Part shown: positions 48,698 through 57,027 of the stretch, one piece after another
Position numbering within the stretch: the stretch's first letter is position 1
Layout of the letters: each line of letters starts with the position of its first letter
Program-made: the position numbers and the translations under genes
Assembly (NCBI RefSeq): GCF_025698945.1
Contig: NZ_JAILWM010000001.1
Coordinates: forward strand, 248,001 to 312,000
Source: Nitrosopumilus sp.
GTDB taxonomy: Archaea > Thermoproteota > Nitrososphaeria > Nitrososphaerales > Nitrosopumilaceae
Reading direction: 5' to 3'
DNA: 64,000 nt
The notes under the pieces: generated by a model
The model's input: only the letters and a program-made list of their open reading frames with translations
Database searches by the model: none
Told to the model about the DNA's origin: nothing

Positions 48698-48793
48698 ATG
48701 TTAACTTGTAACAAGTGCTATAACGGACATCATGATCAATGTATGGGAAAAGCTGGGATGTATGATTGCGGCTGTGAATGTTTTAAAAAATGA
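48698..48793 (+). CDS. Cys/His-rich microprotein, 31 aa
   Basis: The 31-residue product has seven Cys or adjacent metal-type residues: CNKCYNGHHDQC and DCGCECF. This could bind one or two metal ions. Its last four bases overlap the next start as ATGA, which shows translational coupling. Confidence 0.6.
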   Translation: MLTCNKCYNGHHDQCMGKAGMYDCGCECFKK

Positions 48794-48915
48794 AATATCA
48801 ATGTGCTAAATGTGATTTCCATTGGATTGGAACTTCATATACTTTTGATGAGGTACGTAAACATGAAGCAACACATAAGAAAAAAAATGTGCAAAAACGC
48901 ACTTCTAAAAAATGA
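48790..48915 (+). CDS. C2H2 zinc-finger microprotein, 41 aa
   Basis: The 41-residue product carries YQCAKCDFHWIGTSYTFDEV, then RKHEATH and a basic tail (KKKNVQKRTSKK). It is clearly related to the 48590 protein (C-x2-C-x-F-x-W...H-x3-H), with a stop one codon after the tail. Confidence 0.65.
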   Translation: MKYQCAKCDFHWIGTSYTFDEVRKHEATHKKKNVQKRTSKK

Positions 48916-48937
48916 TTAATTGAGATGGATTCTTTTT

Positions 48938-49054
48938 ATGAATAAGACAAAATGTGATAGATGTGGTTCTCTTTTAGGGACTGAAAGTAGGAAAACCAAG
49001 CAGCGCTTTTGCGGTAATTGTAAAAAGAAATTTCAATTATATCGAGATAAATAG
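48938..49054 (+). CDS. Zinc-ribbon microprotein, 38 aa
   Basis: The 38-residue product has KCDRCGSLLGTES and RFCGNCKKKFQLYRDK, two C-x2-C pairs that predict a zinc ribbon. It is the last of the run and starts 22 bases after the previous stop. Confidence 0.65.
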   Translation: MNKTKCDRCGSLLGTESRKTKQRFCGNCKKKFQLYRDK

Positions 49055-49130
49055 ATAATTTTTTGCTGTCTCTAATTACTTCACTCATAATTTATTTTTA
49101 GATAAATAGTAGTTTGCCCTAATATCGTGT

Positions 49131-49529
49131 ATGGAAAAATTTGAACAATTATTGAATATGTTGATGGATTTTAATTCTGATATTAGATTTGCTGCTATTT
49201 GTGATAAGAATGGTGAAATTTTATGGAATAGTAAACGTAATAATGTTAAACCACTAGTTCCGATGGCTGATACTAAAAAAACACTTCAAAGAGCTATCAA
49301 TGCATGGGAGGAACGTTCCAAAATTAAAAACATGGTTGGTGAAGGGCTGTATGTGATAGCAGCTTATGAAAAGATTAAGCGAATCACTATTCCTCTTGAT
49401 AATAGACATATTTTGTTTTTAAGTGTAGATAATTCTCCTGACAAATCTTCTAACAAAAAGAGTTATGGTCATTTGGTAGAAATGGGAAAAATCATGTCTA
49501 TTGTTGATTTTGTAAAATCCCAACAATAA
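49131..49529 (+). CDS. DUF6659-like thaumarchaeal protein
   Basis: The 132-residue protein starts MEKFEQLLNMLMDFNSDIRF followed by AAICDKNGEILWNSKR. These features, and a final LVEMGKIMSIVDFVKSQ helix, fit a roadblock/longin-like fold and resemble the DUF6659-type proteins that I recall as numerous in ammonia-oxidising archaea. The family name is from memory and unverified. A TATA-like stretch (TTTATTTTTAGATAAAT) lies about 30 bases before the start. Function unknown. Confidence 0.65.
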   Translation: MEKFEQLLNMLMDFNSDIRFAAICDKNGEILWNSKRNNVKPLVPMADTKKTLQRAINAWEERSKIKNMVGEGLYVIAAYEKIKRITIPLDNRHILFLSVDNSPDKSSNKKSYGHLVEMGKIMSIVDFVKSQQ

Positions 49530-49541
49530 TTTTAGAACATG

Positions 49542-50054
49542 TTAGCCATACATGGATTTGTCTGTAGTTTCAGCACCTAAATTATTGGCTGATGCAAATC
49601 CACTAAAATTTGAACGTAATATTTTTTGAACATGACTTGATACACGTGAAACATCATCCCATGTATTATGAAATGTTACTCTATCTAGAACCTGCTCATC
49701 TACATGTGAGAAAATTGCTAAACCGACAACATTATCATTTTCTTTTATCCATTGATGTCCAACCCCTGCAATTGTACATATCTCACTAATCTCCATTACA
49801 GCTTTTGAAAATGACGGGTTCTTAATTACAAGTAACTTTGAATCATTTGGTGGGAATCTCATGTTTACATTCAGATGAATTCTGTCTTGTCTGTTGACAT
49901 TTTTGCTTACGATAACATTTGTCCCTAAATGAAATTGCCATTCGATTAAATTACTTTTTTCTCTTACCTTATCTGTTTGATCTTCATATTTGACATTTGT
50001 AATTTTTATAAATTCTTCAACTAGTTTTTTCATTTCTTCTGATGTTTTTGCCAT
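49542..50054 (-). CDS. DUF2299-like protein
   Basis: The 170-residue soluble protein has an N-terminal helix (EEMKKLVEEFIKITNVKY) and beta strands around IEWQFHLGTNVIVSKNVNRQ and RIHLNVNMRF. A C-terminal helical part (VLDRVTFHNTWDDVSRVSSH) follows. The layout resembles DUF2299-type proteins, which have a type III-secretion-chaperone-like fold, but this is a tentative recall. It has no Cys pair or catalytic motif. Confidence 0.55.
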   Translation of the reverse strand: MAKTSEEMKKLVEEFIKITNVKYEDQTDKVREKSNLIEWQFHLGTNVIVSKNVNRQDRIHLNVNMRFPPNDSKLLVIKNPSFSKAVMEISEICTIAGVGHQWIKENDNVVGLAIFSHVDEQVLDRVTFHNTWDDVSRVSSHVQKILRSNFSGFASANNLGAETTDKSMYG

Positions 50055-50103
50055 GAGTGAAATAATTACATGTTCAATATATGCCTGTTAGTAAAAAAAG
50101 AAA

Positions 50104-50241
50104 TTAATGGCTGTGTCCACAACCGCAGGAATCATGACCGCCATGTCCTTCTGATTCCTTTCCTGCACATCTGGAACATTTGTCTGAACCCATTGGGGAA
50201 AAGAAACTAATTCCACATGACACACATTTCATATTTGACAT
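50104..50241 (-). CDS. Micro zinc-ribbon protein with Gly/His/Cys tail, 45 aa
   Basis: The 45-residue product has a zinc ribbon (MKCVSCGISFFSPMGSDKCS then RC) followed by GHGGHDSCGCGHSH, a His/Cys-rich tail that could bind another metal such as nickel or copper. It starts at ATG 50241 and ends at 50104. Confidence 0.65.
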   Translation of the reverse strand: MSNMKCVSCGISFFSPMGSDKCSRCAGKESEGHGGHDSCGCGHSH

Positions 50242-50295
50242 GCTCTATCTGAAAAATAGTTATATTTATTGAATACGCATTTAGGCTCTACAAAA

Positions 50296-50646
50296 TTATT
50301 CTGATGGTCTTGCTTTTCCAATATCGCCTGCTTCGTCGTTTTTCTTAAAGACACGATATTCTCCTATTGTGGCGTTGCATTTTTCACAAGTATACTGTCC
50401 TCTCTCAATTAGGATCAAATTATCTGCAACTTCTTCATTTGTATTTTCTTCCAAATGGATTTTTGGTGGGTTGTCAAATTCAGTTTCACACATGTTACAG
50501 TAATGCTTGAACATCTTCTTAGTCTCTAATTTTCCAATTGGTGCCAAGAATAATTTTCCCACTCCAAGATCTGCTTTCTTTGCCTGCTCTTCAGTCAAAT
50601 CAGCTATTACGTATCCTCCAGATCCTTGCAGTTTGAATTCTGTCAT
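50296..50646 (-). CDS. Zinc-binding protein, 116 aa
   Basis: I chose ATG 50646 (MTEFKLQ); a GTG at 50652 is possible. The N-terminal part (GSGGYVIADLTEEQAKKADL) is followed by a zinc-binding unit with two Cys pairs, HYCNMCETEF and YTCEKCNATI, about 40 residues apart. The acidic loop between the pairs (EENTNEEVADN) is unusual. It is likely a thaumarchaeal zinc ribbon with nucleic-acid-related function, unproven. Confidence 0.7.
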   Translation of the reverse strand: MTEFKLQGSGGYVIADLTEEQAKKADLGVGKLFLAPIGKLETKKMFKHYCNMCETEFDNPPKIHLEENTNEEVADNLILIERGQYTCEKCNATIGEYRVFKKNDEAGDIGKARPSE

Positions 50647-50770
50647 TTTCACTATGATGTGATTTTTGGGATTAAAATACTATCTGGACACAAATTGTAT
50701 GTTCTGATTTTTGTAATGAATATGTAGCCTGTTCTCCTTGATTCTTATGTAGGCAAATATCGTATCATGC

Positions 50771-50908
50771 ATGTCAGAAGATAGAAAAATGTATCCTATG
50801 AAGTGCTCCGATTGTGGTGCAGCATCAGAGGTGCCTTTTGAACCAAAACCAGACAGACCAGTATACTGCAAAGAATGTCTACCAAAACATAGAACCAGAA
50901 GCTTTTAG
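50771..50908 (+). CDS. Zinc-ribbon protein of the VPF-x-P-x-x-RPVYC type, 45 aa
   Basis: The 45-residue product reads MKCSDCGAASEVPFEPKPDR then PVYCKECLPKHR. The C-x2-C-G...VPF-x-P...RPVYC-x2-C pattern is a known small zinc-ribbon family of archaea and bacteria. It starts at ATG 50771 and is not part of a clear operon. Confidence 0.75.
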   Translation: MSEDRKMYPMKCSDCGAASEVPFEPKPDRPVYCKECLPKHRTRSF

Positions 50909-51013
50909 GCTAGTTTTGTTTAATTAATTTTGAACTCAATTATCTCTCAGGTATTCTAAAAACCTCTTTTCTTTTTCATTTTCCTAAATTCTACGACTAC
51001 GCTGGGTTACTCA

Positions 51014-51024
51014 GTTTAAATTAT
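51014..51024 (+). promoter_or_regulatory. TATA-like box of alba
   Basis: TTTAAATTATA lies about 25 bases before ATG 51044, consistent with a leaderless alba transcript. Confidence 0.45.
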
Positions 51025-51043
51025 ACGTAATACCTAATGCAAT

Positions 51044-51328
51044 ATGTTAAACAATACAAGAGATACAATTTTCATTGGTAAGAAACCACTAATGACTTAT
51101 GTCACTTCTGCTATTATTCAATTAGCAACACTTCCATTAGTTACAGTCAAAGCTAGGGGATTGATCATCGCACATGCTGTTGATGTGGTACAGATAGTTC
51201 TCCAAAAAACCAACCCTGCATTTGTTGTAGGTGATGTAAAAATTGGTTCAGAATCATTAGAGTCACAAGATGGCAGAACTAGAAATGTCTCCACGATAGA
51301 AATCTCTATTAAAAGGAAGACTGCATGA
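51044..51328 (+). CDS. alba: Alba chromatin protein
   Basis: The 94-residue protein has the Alba pattern. DTIFIGKKPLMTYVTSAIIQ includes the basic G-K-K-P loop that contacts DNA or RNA, followed by VTVKARGLIIAHAVDVVQIV and the C-terminal STIEISIKRK. Alba dimers coat DNA and RNA in archaea. Length and motifs are complete. The TFB gene follows 10 bases downstream, so the two may be cotranscribed. Confidence 0.95.
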   Translation: MLNNTRDTIFIGKKPLMTYVTSAIIQLATLPLVTVKARGLIIAHAVDVVQIVLQKTNPAFVVGDVKIGSESLESQDGRTRNVSTIEISIKRKTA

Positions 51329-51338
51329 GGGCAATTAT

Positions 51339-52256
51339 ATGGTAACTGTTAATGCAAAATCCAGTTGTCTGCGTTGTGGAAAAAATTCATTATTAACTGA
51401 TGAAGTAACCGGTGAGCAATTTTGCTCAAAATGCGGTTATGTGATTAATGAAAAATCTCAAGAATCTGGACCTGAATGGAGATCATTTCAAAAAGATGGT
51501 GGTTCAGATCCTGCAAGAACTGGAGCTCCATCATCACTTACAATTCATGACATGGGATTATCTACTGTTATCAATCCATTAAACAAAGATGCCTCTGGAA
51601 AACCACTTTCCACTTCAATGAAAAGTACTATTGAAAGATTACGAACATGGGATAGCAGAAGTCAAGTTCATGAACCAATCGATAGAAATCTCAGACAAGC
51701 TCTAAGTGAATTAAACAGACTTAAAGATAAAATTGCAATATCTGCAAATGTTTTAGAGAAAGCAGCTTACATTTACAGAAAAGCTTTAGAGAAAAAATTA
51801 GTTAGAGGAAGATCAATTTCTGCAATGATAGCTGCATCCCTTTATGCTGCATGTCGCGATACTGAAACACCTAGAACACTAAAAGATGTTGCAGATGCAG
51901 CAAATGTAAAGAGAAAAGATATCGCACGATGTTATCGATTGCTTCACCATGAATTGGAACTAAAGATGCCTGTTGTAGATTCAATTCAATGTATAGCAAG
52001 AATTTCAAGCAAACTGGAAATTACTGAAAAAACAAAACGTTATGCAGTAAAAGTTCTCAAAGAGGCTCAAGAGCGTAAAGAATCTGCTGGAAAAGATCCA
52101 ATGGGGCTTGCAGCTTCTGCATTGTATTTGTCATGTGTTCATAATGGGGTATCTGTAACTCAAAGAGATATTGCAGAAGCAGCTGGTGTAACTGAAGTTA
52201 CAATCAGAAATCGATACAAGGGACTAAAGGCAGAGCATTCTCCAAAAGATGAATAA
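51339..52256 (+). CDS. tfb: Transcription initiation factor TFB
   Basis: The 305-residue protein is a TFIIB homologue. The N-terminal zinc ribbon has Cys 10, 13, 29 and 32 (CLRCGKNS and CSKCGYVINE). The B-finger/linker follows (GPEWRSFQKDGGSDPARTGA), then two cyclin folds. The helix-turn-helix near the C-terminus (VTQRDIAEAAGVTEVTIRNR) binds the BRE beside the TATA box. It works with the TBP at 9510. Some thaumarchaea carry several TFBs; this one looks complete and canonical. Confidence 0.96.
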   Translation: MVTVNAKSSCLRCGKNSLLTDEVTGEQFCSKCGYVINEKSQESGPEWRSFQKDGGSDPARTGAPSSLTIHDMGLSTVINPLNKDASGKPLSTSMKSTIERLRTWDSRSQVHEPIDRNLRQALSELNRLKDKIAISANVLEKAAYIYRKALEKKLVRGRSISAMIAASLYAACRDTETPRTLKDVADAANVKRKDIARCYRLLHHELELKMPVVDSIQCIARISSKLEITEKTKRYAVKVLKEAQERKESAGKDPMGLAASALYLSCVHNGVSVTQRDIAEAAGVTEVTIRNRYKGLKAEHSPKDE

Positions 52257-52295
52257 GAACAGTAGATTCTTATCTTAAAATTTTTGGTACAAATT

Positions 52296-53159
52296 ATGGA
52301 TAAAATTAAACAGAATTCTCCAGTGTTATTTTACTTTAACAGTTCTAAAAAATGGCTAGTAAAAATCTCAAAAAAAGAGTCCCTTCATACACACATTGGT
52401 GTTCTCAAACATGCTGATGCTATTGGAAAAGAATATGGTTCTAGACTAACAACAAACAAGGACAAGTATGTCTATCTTCTAAAACCAACCACATATGATT
52501 ATGTTATGAAAATTCAACATGGCACCCAGATTGTTTACCCTAAAGATCTTGGTTACATTGTCGCAAGAGCTGGAATTGAAAGCGGTCAAAAGATTTTAGA
52601 GATTGGAACAGGAAGTGGCTCTTTAACTTCTTTTATTGCCAGTATTGTAAAACCTAGAGGACATGTCTACACATTTGATGTTGATGAAAATTTTATGAAA
52701 ATTGCTGAAAAAAATATCAAAAAGGCAGGTGTTTCAAAGTATGTAACCCAGACAAATCTGGATATTAAAACAGCCAAAAAAATGCCTTTGGAGGATATGG
52801 ATGCTGCCTTGATTGATCTAGGTGATCCTTGGACTGTAATTCCACAAGTTCGTAAAATGCTCAAAGGAAGTGGTGCTGTTTTTGCAATTTGCCCAACTAT
52901 GAATCAATTGGAAAAATTAACAATGTCTCTAGTTGAAAATGAGTTTACTGACATAGAATCCACTGAACACATTATACGTACTATTGATGCTAGGGAAGGA
53001 AAAACCAGACATTCTTTTCAAGGAATTGGACACACCACTTACTTGTGTTATGCTAGAAAGGCATTTTTTGAAAGAGGATCAAAGACCTCAAAAACACTAG
53101 AATCAAAAAAATCTACGGCTAGCAAAACCAAGAAAAAAACTGTCAAAAAATCATCTTAA
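52296..53159 (+). CDS. trmI: tRNA (adenine-N1)-methyltransferase TrmI-like
   Basis: The start at ATG 52296 (MDKIKQNSPVLFYF) is preferred over a TTG at 52284. The product of about 287 residues has an N-terminal beta domain, then the AdoMet-binding ILEIGTGSGSLTSFIA and the acidic strand end VYTFDVDENF. DAALIDLGDPWTVIPQ lies near the active site. These match the archaeal TrmI family that makes m1A57/58 in tRNA. The C-terminal 35 residues are a basic Lys/Ser/Thr tail (SKTKKKTVKKSS), likely for RNA binding. Confidence 0.88.
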   Translation: MDKIKQNSPVLFYFNSSKKWLVKISKKESLHTHIGVLKHADAIGKEYGSRLTTNKDKYVYLLKPTTYDYVMKIQHGTQIVYPKDLGYIVARAGIESGQKILEIGTGSGSLTSFIASIVKPRGHVYTFDVDENFMKIAEKNIKKAGVSKYVTQTNLDIKTAKKMPLEDMDAALIDLGDPWTVIPQVRKMLKGSGAVFAICPTMNQLEKLTMSLVENEFTDIESTEHIIRTIDAREGKTRHSFQGIGHTTYLCYARKAFFERGSKTSKTLESKKSTASKTKKKTVKKSS

Positions 53160-53214
53160 TTAGTCTGGAAAACATCAAAACAAGATTTATTCCTGTATTT
53201 TTTAGGGTATATTG

Positions 53215-54075
53215 ATGAGGAAAAATCTTACCGTTCCCATTGTTCGAAAGTTCATCCCCTCAAGAAAACTAAAATCCAGAAAAGGCGATAATGGGATTGT
53301 TCTGGTTGTTGGCGGAAGCTACATCTATCATGGTGCTCCGATTCTATCTTCAATTGCGGCATTAAGATCTGGAAGTGATTTGGTTTATACTTGTGTTCCA
53401 AAGATTAACGTAACTCCTACACGAGCCATCTCTCCAAATCTTATTGTAATCCCACTAGTTGATCAAAAATTAACAAAGGGTGCAGTAAACAAACTACTTG
53501 GTGCTATTCCTCATAATTTACATTCTGCTACAATTGGAATGGGCCTTGCAGTACAAGAAAAAAATTCATTGCTACTTCTTGTCAAATCCCTTTTAGACCG
53601 TGATGTTAGATTGTCCCTTGATGCCAGTGCTTTAATTCCTGAAGTCTTACCATTGCTCGCAAACAAAAATGTGGTAGTTACTCCACATGCTGGTGAATTT
53701 AAGAGATTATTTGGTCAACCACCATCAAACTCAAAAAATGAACGAATCAAAATAGTAGAAAAATTTGCAAAAGAATTTGGAATCACTGTTTTACTAAAAG
53801 GACCTACTGATGTAATCTCAAATGGCTCTATGACTTATCTTTATGAAAAGAAGATACCTGCAATGACTGTAGGAGGTACTGGTGATGTCTTATCTGGATT
53901 GGTTGCCGGAATTCTTTCACGAAATAGAAATCCATTGGAATCTGCAGCAGCAGCTACTTTCATTAATGGATTGGCTGGAAAAGCAGTTCAAAAGAAAATT
54001 GGCCTTCATATGACATCCATGGATTTATTGGATTTTATTCCAACTGTAATGAAGCCTTTTGATAAACTTGTGTGA
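53215..54075 (+). CDS. nnrD: ADP-dependent NAD(P)H-hydrate dehydratase
   Basis: The ATG at 53215 is preferred to the TTG directly before it. The product of about 286 residues is a YjeF C-terminal-type kinase fold: KGDNGIVLVVGGSYIYHGAP, VVVTPHAGEFKRLFG and VGGTGDVLSGLVAG, with the catalytic Asp. It repairs hydrated NAD(P)H. The epimerase domain (YjeF N-terminal) is not fused here and must be elsewhere if present. The stop overlaps the GTG of the M20 peptidase frame. Confidence 0.9.
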   Translation: MRKNLTVPIVRKFIPSRKLKSRKGDNGIVLVVGGSYIYHGAPILSSIAALRSGSDLVYTCVPKINVTPTRAISPNLIVIPLVDQKLTKGAVNKLLGAIPHNLHSATIGMGLAVQEKNSLLLLVKSLLDRDVRLSLDASALIPEVLPLLANKNVVVTPHAGEFKRLFGQPPSNSKNERIKIVEKFAKEFGITVLLKGPTDVISNGSMTYLYEKKIPAMTVGGTGDVLSGLVAGILSRNRNPLESAAAATFINGLAGKAVQKKIGLHMTSMDLLDFIPTVMKPFDKLV

Positions 54076-55433
54076 ATAAAATGAATGCACTAAAGCACGT
54101 CGATTCTCATATGGATAATTTAATATCTGATCTTCAGACTCTGATAAGACAACCAAGCGTTTCAGCAAAAAATGAAGGAATTGAGGAATGTGCATCTCTA
54201 GTACAAAAAATTCTAAAAAAATCTGGAATTCCATCTGAAATTCTACGACTAAAAAAAGGAATTGCACCAATAGTTTATGGTGAAATCAAATCAAAAAGTA
54301 ATCCCAAAAAAACTCTAATGTTTTACAATCACTATGATGTTCAGCCTGCTGAACCCTTTGAATTATGGAATGATCCTCCATTCAGTGGAGTAAAGAAAGG
54401 AAACAAGATCTTTGGACGTGGTGCAACTGATGATAAAGGTGAATTAATTACAAGAATCAAAGCAGTTGAGGCTTGTCTTAAAACAACTGGGGATGTTCCT
54501 TGCAATATTAAATTTGTAATCGAGGGAGAAGAAGAAACTGGCAGTGCCCACATTGAAGATTATTTGAAAAAATACAAAAAGAAATTTTCATGTGATGGTG
54601 TTATCTGGGAATTTGGTTATGTTGATTCAAAAAATCGACCAATCATTGGATTGGGAATGAAAGGATTACTATTTGTGGAATTATCTGTCAAAGAGTCAAA
54701 AATTGATGCACATTCAAGTTTAGCTGTGTTGATTAAAAATCCTGCTTGGAGATTAATTGAAGCAGTAAAGTCTTTGCGTGATTCAAATGGAAAAATTCTC
54801 ATTAAAGATTGGTATGAAGAAGTCACGCCGTTTTCAAAAAAAGATTTAGAGATTATAAACAAAGAACCATTTGATGAATCTGTTTTTAAAAAAGAATTTG
54901 GAATTACATCATTTGTTGGAGGCAAGAAAGGACTTGATGCCAAAAAAGCACTAGTTGGTGGTGCAACTTGTAATATTGCGGGATTTGTTTCTGGTTATAC
55001 TGGTGATGGGGCCAAAACTGTTCTACCTGGCAGTGCTTTAGTTAAGATTGATTTTAGATTGGTTCCTAAAATGGAGCCAAAAAAACAGATAATGCGATTA
55101 AAAAAACATCTCAAGGAAAATGGATTTGATGATGTTACTATCAAAATATTTCACGGTGAGGCAGCTGCAAGAACTGATTCGTCAGAACCATTTGTTAATC
55201 AAGTAAAAATGGCAGCCGACAAGACTTTTGGTAAATCCATAATTAATGTCTCTAATGCTGGAACTGGTCCTATGTATCCATTTGTTGATCTTCTAAAAGC
55301 TCCATGCATATCAATTGGAAGTACCTACATGTTTTCAAGAATTCATTCACCAAATGAGTTTGCTAGAGTTGATTTGTTAAAAAAGACTACAAAATGTATT
55401 TGCTTGATTATGGAAAACTTTGGAAAATCCTAA
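54072..55433 (+). CDS. M20-family metallopeptidase (dipeptidase/carboxypeptidase type)
   Basis: The 453-residue frame opens with GTG at 54072 and also has ATG 54081. The two-metal site of M20 enzymes is visible: FYNHYDVQPAEP, FGRGATDDKGE, VIEGEEETGSAH, a later Glu/Asp in IWEFGYVDS, and RIHSPNEFARV near the C-terminus. A dimerisation domain is inserted in the middle. It cleaves dipeptides or N-acyl amino acids; the substrate is unknown. It overlaps the upstream dehydratase gene and meets DoxX tail-to-tail. Confidence 0.88.
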   Translation: MNKMNALKHVDSHMDNLISDLQTLIRQPSVSAKNEGIEECASLVQKILKKSGIPSEILRLKKGIAPIVYGEIKSKSNPKKTLMFYNHYDVQPAEPFELWNDPPFSGVKKGNKIFGRGATDDKGELITRIKAVEACLKTTGDVPCNIKFVIEGEEETGSAHIEDYLKKYKKKFSCDGVIWEFGYVDSKNRPIIGLGMKGLLFVELSVKESKIDAHSSLAVLIKNPAWRLIEAVKSLRDSNGKILIKDWYEEVTPFSKKDLEIINKEPFDESVFKKEFGITSFVGGKKGLDAKKALVGGATCNIAGFVSGYTGDGAKTVLPGSALVKIDFRLVPKMEPKKQIMRLKKHLKENGFDDVTIKIFHGEAAARTDSSEPFVNQVKMAADKTFGKSIINVSNAGTGPMYPFVDLLKAPCISIGSTYMFSRIHSPNEFARVDLLKKTTKCICLIMENFGKS

Positions 55434-55885
55434 TGAAGACATCTAGGCATTTTTTTGATGATTTGTGCAAGTGATATTCTTCCTGGACCTACTATCATAA
55501 TTACAAGAACTGATGCAAGTAGAATCAAATCAATTTCAAACCCTTTATCTCCTGTGAGACTCTGAGCGCCTTTGACATGAAATATTGCACCTAGCATAAT
55601 GATGGATAGTAATGCTGCTGATAACCTACTAAGCACTCCTGCAATTAATAAAATTCCGGGAACTAGTTCTGCTAATGCTATGGGTATTTGCATTTCTGCT
55701 GGAATTCCTAGACTTCCCAAAAAGTTTGCAAATCCGGGATTAAATTTTCCAATTCCGTGAACAATAAAGATTACACCGATAGCAGATCTTAAACCCATAA
55801 AGACAACATCATTTAGGATCTTTGGTTTAATTTCTGCCAGTGTCATAGGCTTACATCTACTTTTCCGTATAACTATTTTGCTCAT
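55430..55885 (-). CDS. DoxX-family membrane protein
   Basis: The 151-residue frame (in-frame ATG also at 55846, MTLAEIKP) encodes four membrane segments. The DoxX pattern is clear: GLRSAIGVIFIVHGIGKFNP, FANFLGSLGIP, IALAELVPGILLIAGVL, RLSAALLSIIMLGAIF and a final segment. DoxX proteins take part in thiosulfate or redox functions in some archaea, but the role here is unknown. It is divergent from the proteasome gene, with only 55 bases between. Confidence 0.85.
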   Translation of the reverse strand: MSKIVIRKSRCKPMTLAEIKPKILNDVVFMGLRSAIGVIFIVHGIGKFNPGFANFLGSLGIPAEMQIPIALAELVPGILLIAGVLSRLSAALLSIIMLGAIFHVKGAQSLTGDKGFEIDLILLASVLVIMIVGPGRISLAQIIKKMPRCLH

Positions 55886-55940
55886 TAATTACGCGTGAAA
55901 TGTAGAAAGCCCTTTATTATGCTGCAAAATTATTTGAGTT

Positions 55941-56537
55941 ATGTCAATGTACATGCCAGGAGCAACTGCTGTTGGAATTACTTTTGATGGTGGTGTAGTT
56001 TTTGCCAGCGAGAAGAGGATCGCATTTGGAAACTTTCTTGTAAGCAAGTCCACAAAGAAAACATTTCCAATCACTCCTAAGGTTGGAGCAACGTGTGCTG
56101 GTCTTGTAGCTGACATGCAGATTCTTACATTGCAAATAGCAGCCCTTGCAAAAATTAGAAAAATGGAATTAAAGCGAGACGTTCCTCCAAACACTGTTGC
56201 TAAAATGATGTCAAATATGATGTATGAAAGAAGATATTTTCCATTGTTGACTCAGGTAATAGTTGGTGGAGTTGTTGATAAACCAATAATGTACACTCTG
56301 GATCCTTTGGGTTCTGTTCTTCCCGATGAATATGCTGCAGTAGGTACTGGTGCTGAAATGGCATTAGGTGTTTTAGATCCACAATTCAAACCAGACATGA
56401 CTAAAGACGAAGCAGTTGATTTGGCAAAACGTGCAGTTCGTTCTGCAGCACTAAGAGACTCTGCAAGTGGTGATGGTTTAGACATTCTTGTTATCACCAA
56501 CGAAGGAACTGAAGAGTTTACAGAAGAAATCAAATAA
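55941..56537 (+). CDS. psmB: Proteasome beta subunit, probably lacking catalytic Thr1
   Basis: The 198-residue protein has the proteasome beta fold: VGITFDGGVVFASEKRIAFG, VGATCAGLVADMQ, VIVGGVVDKP and AALRDSASGDGLDI. Aligned on V-G-I with Thermoplasma beta, E24 takes the place of Glu17 and K40 that of Lys33, and the late Asp/Ser pair is kept. The Thr1 position is then Ala8 (PGATAVGI), with Thr only at position 2. If this register is right the subunit is not self-processed and is structural. It would need a second, active beta subunit elsewhere in the genome. Confidence 0.88.
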   Translation: MSMYMPGATAVGITFDGGVVFASEKRIAFGNFLVSKSTKKTFPITPKVGATCAGLVADMQILTLQIAALAKIRKMELKRDVPPNTVAKMMSNMMYERRYFPLLTQVIVGGVVDKPIMYTLDPLGSVLPDEYAAVGTGAEMALGVLDPQFKPDMTKDEAVDLAKRAVRSAALRDSASGDGLDILVITNEGTEEFTEEIK

Positions 56538-56550
56538 TTAAAAATTATCT

Positions 56551-57027
56551 CTAATCGTAGATTGTTTTACCTGTTTCCCAAAATTTATCGGAAATATAAT
56601 GTAAATTTTTAATCACTTCACCTTTTTCCATGGATTCCAACTCTGTGCTAGAAACTAGAGCTTTTCCAACTGCTAAAAATTTATGTTGTGACTCTTCTAC
56701 TATGCATACTAATTTGTCCTTTTCAAAGTCTGTGAATGTTTTAATTCCCGGTCTCATAACATTTGCACCTTTACACATGAATTTAACAGCACCCATATCC
56801 ACTGTAACATTTGGAAATCTTTCTAGCATTTTTGTCTCTGATAGAAATGGAAGATAGTCATCATTTACTTTTAGTATCTTCATTCCATTTCCAGTAATTA
56901 TTTGGGCTTCATCTGAAATCTGATGAACTTTGAGATTTTTTATTTTTGGGAATTCCATTCCCCATCTCTCAGAAATTGTTTTTAAGAGTGAAGATGTTTC
57001 GCTCTTTGAAATTAAATTAGATTTCAA
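56551..57027 (-). CDS. PUA-domain RNA-binding protein (Tma20/MCT-1-like)
   Basis: The 158-residue protein has an N-terminal DUF1947-like part (SNLISKSETSSLLKTISERW) and a C-terminal PUA domain (VDMGAVKFMCKGANVMRPGI, CIVEESQHKFLAVGKAL). This arrangement is that of archaeal homologues of Tma20/MCT-1, linked to ribosome or tRNA handling. Its start overlaps the homoserine dehydrogenase stop by four bases. Confidence 0.85.
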   Translation of the reverse strand: MKSNLISKSETSSLLKTISERWGMEFPKIKNLKVHQISDEAQIITGNGMKILKVNDDYLPFLSETKMLERFPNVTVDMGAVKFMCKGANVMRPGIKTFTDFEKDKLVCIVEESQHKFLAVGKALVSSTELESMEKGEVIKNLHYISDKFWETGKTIYD

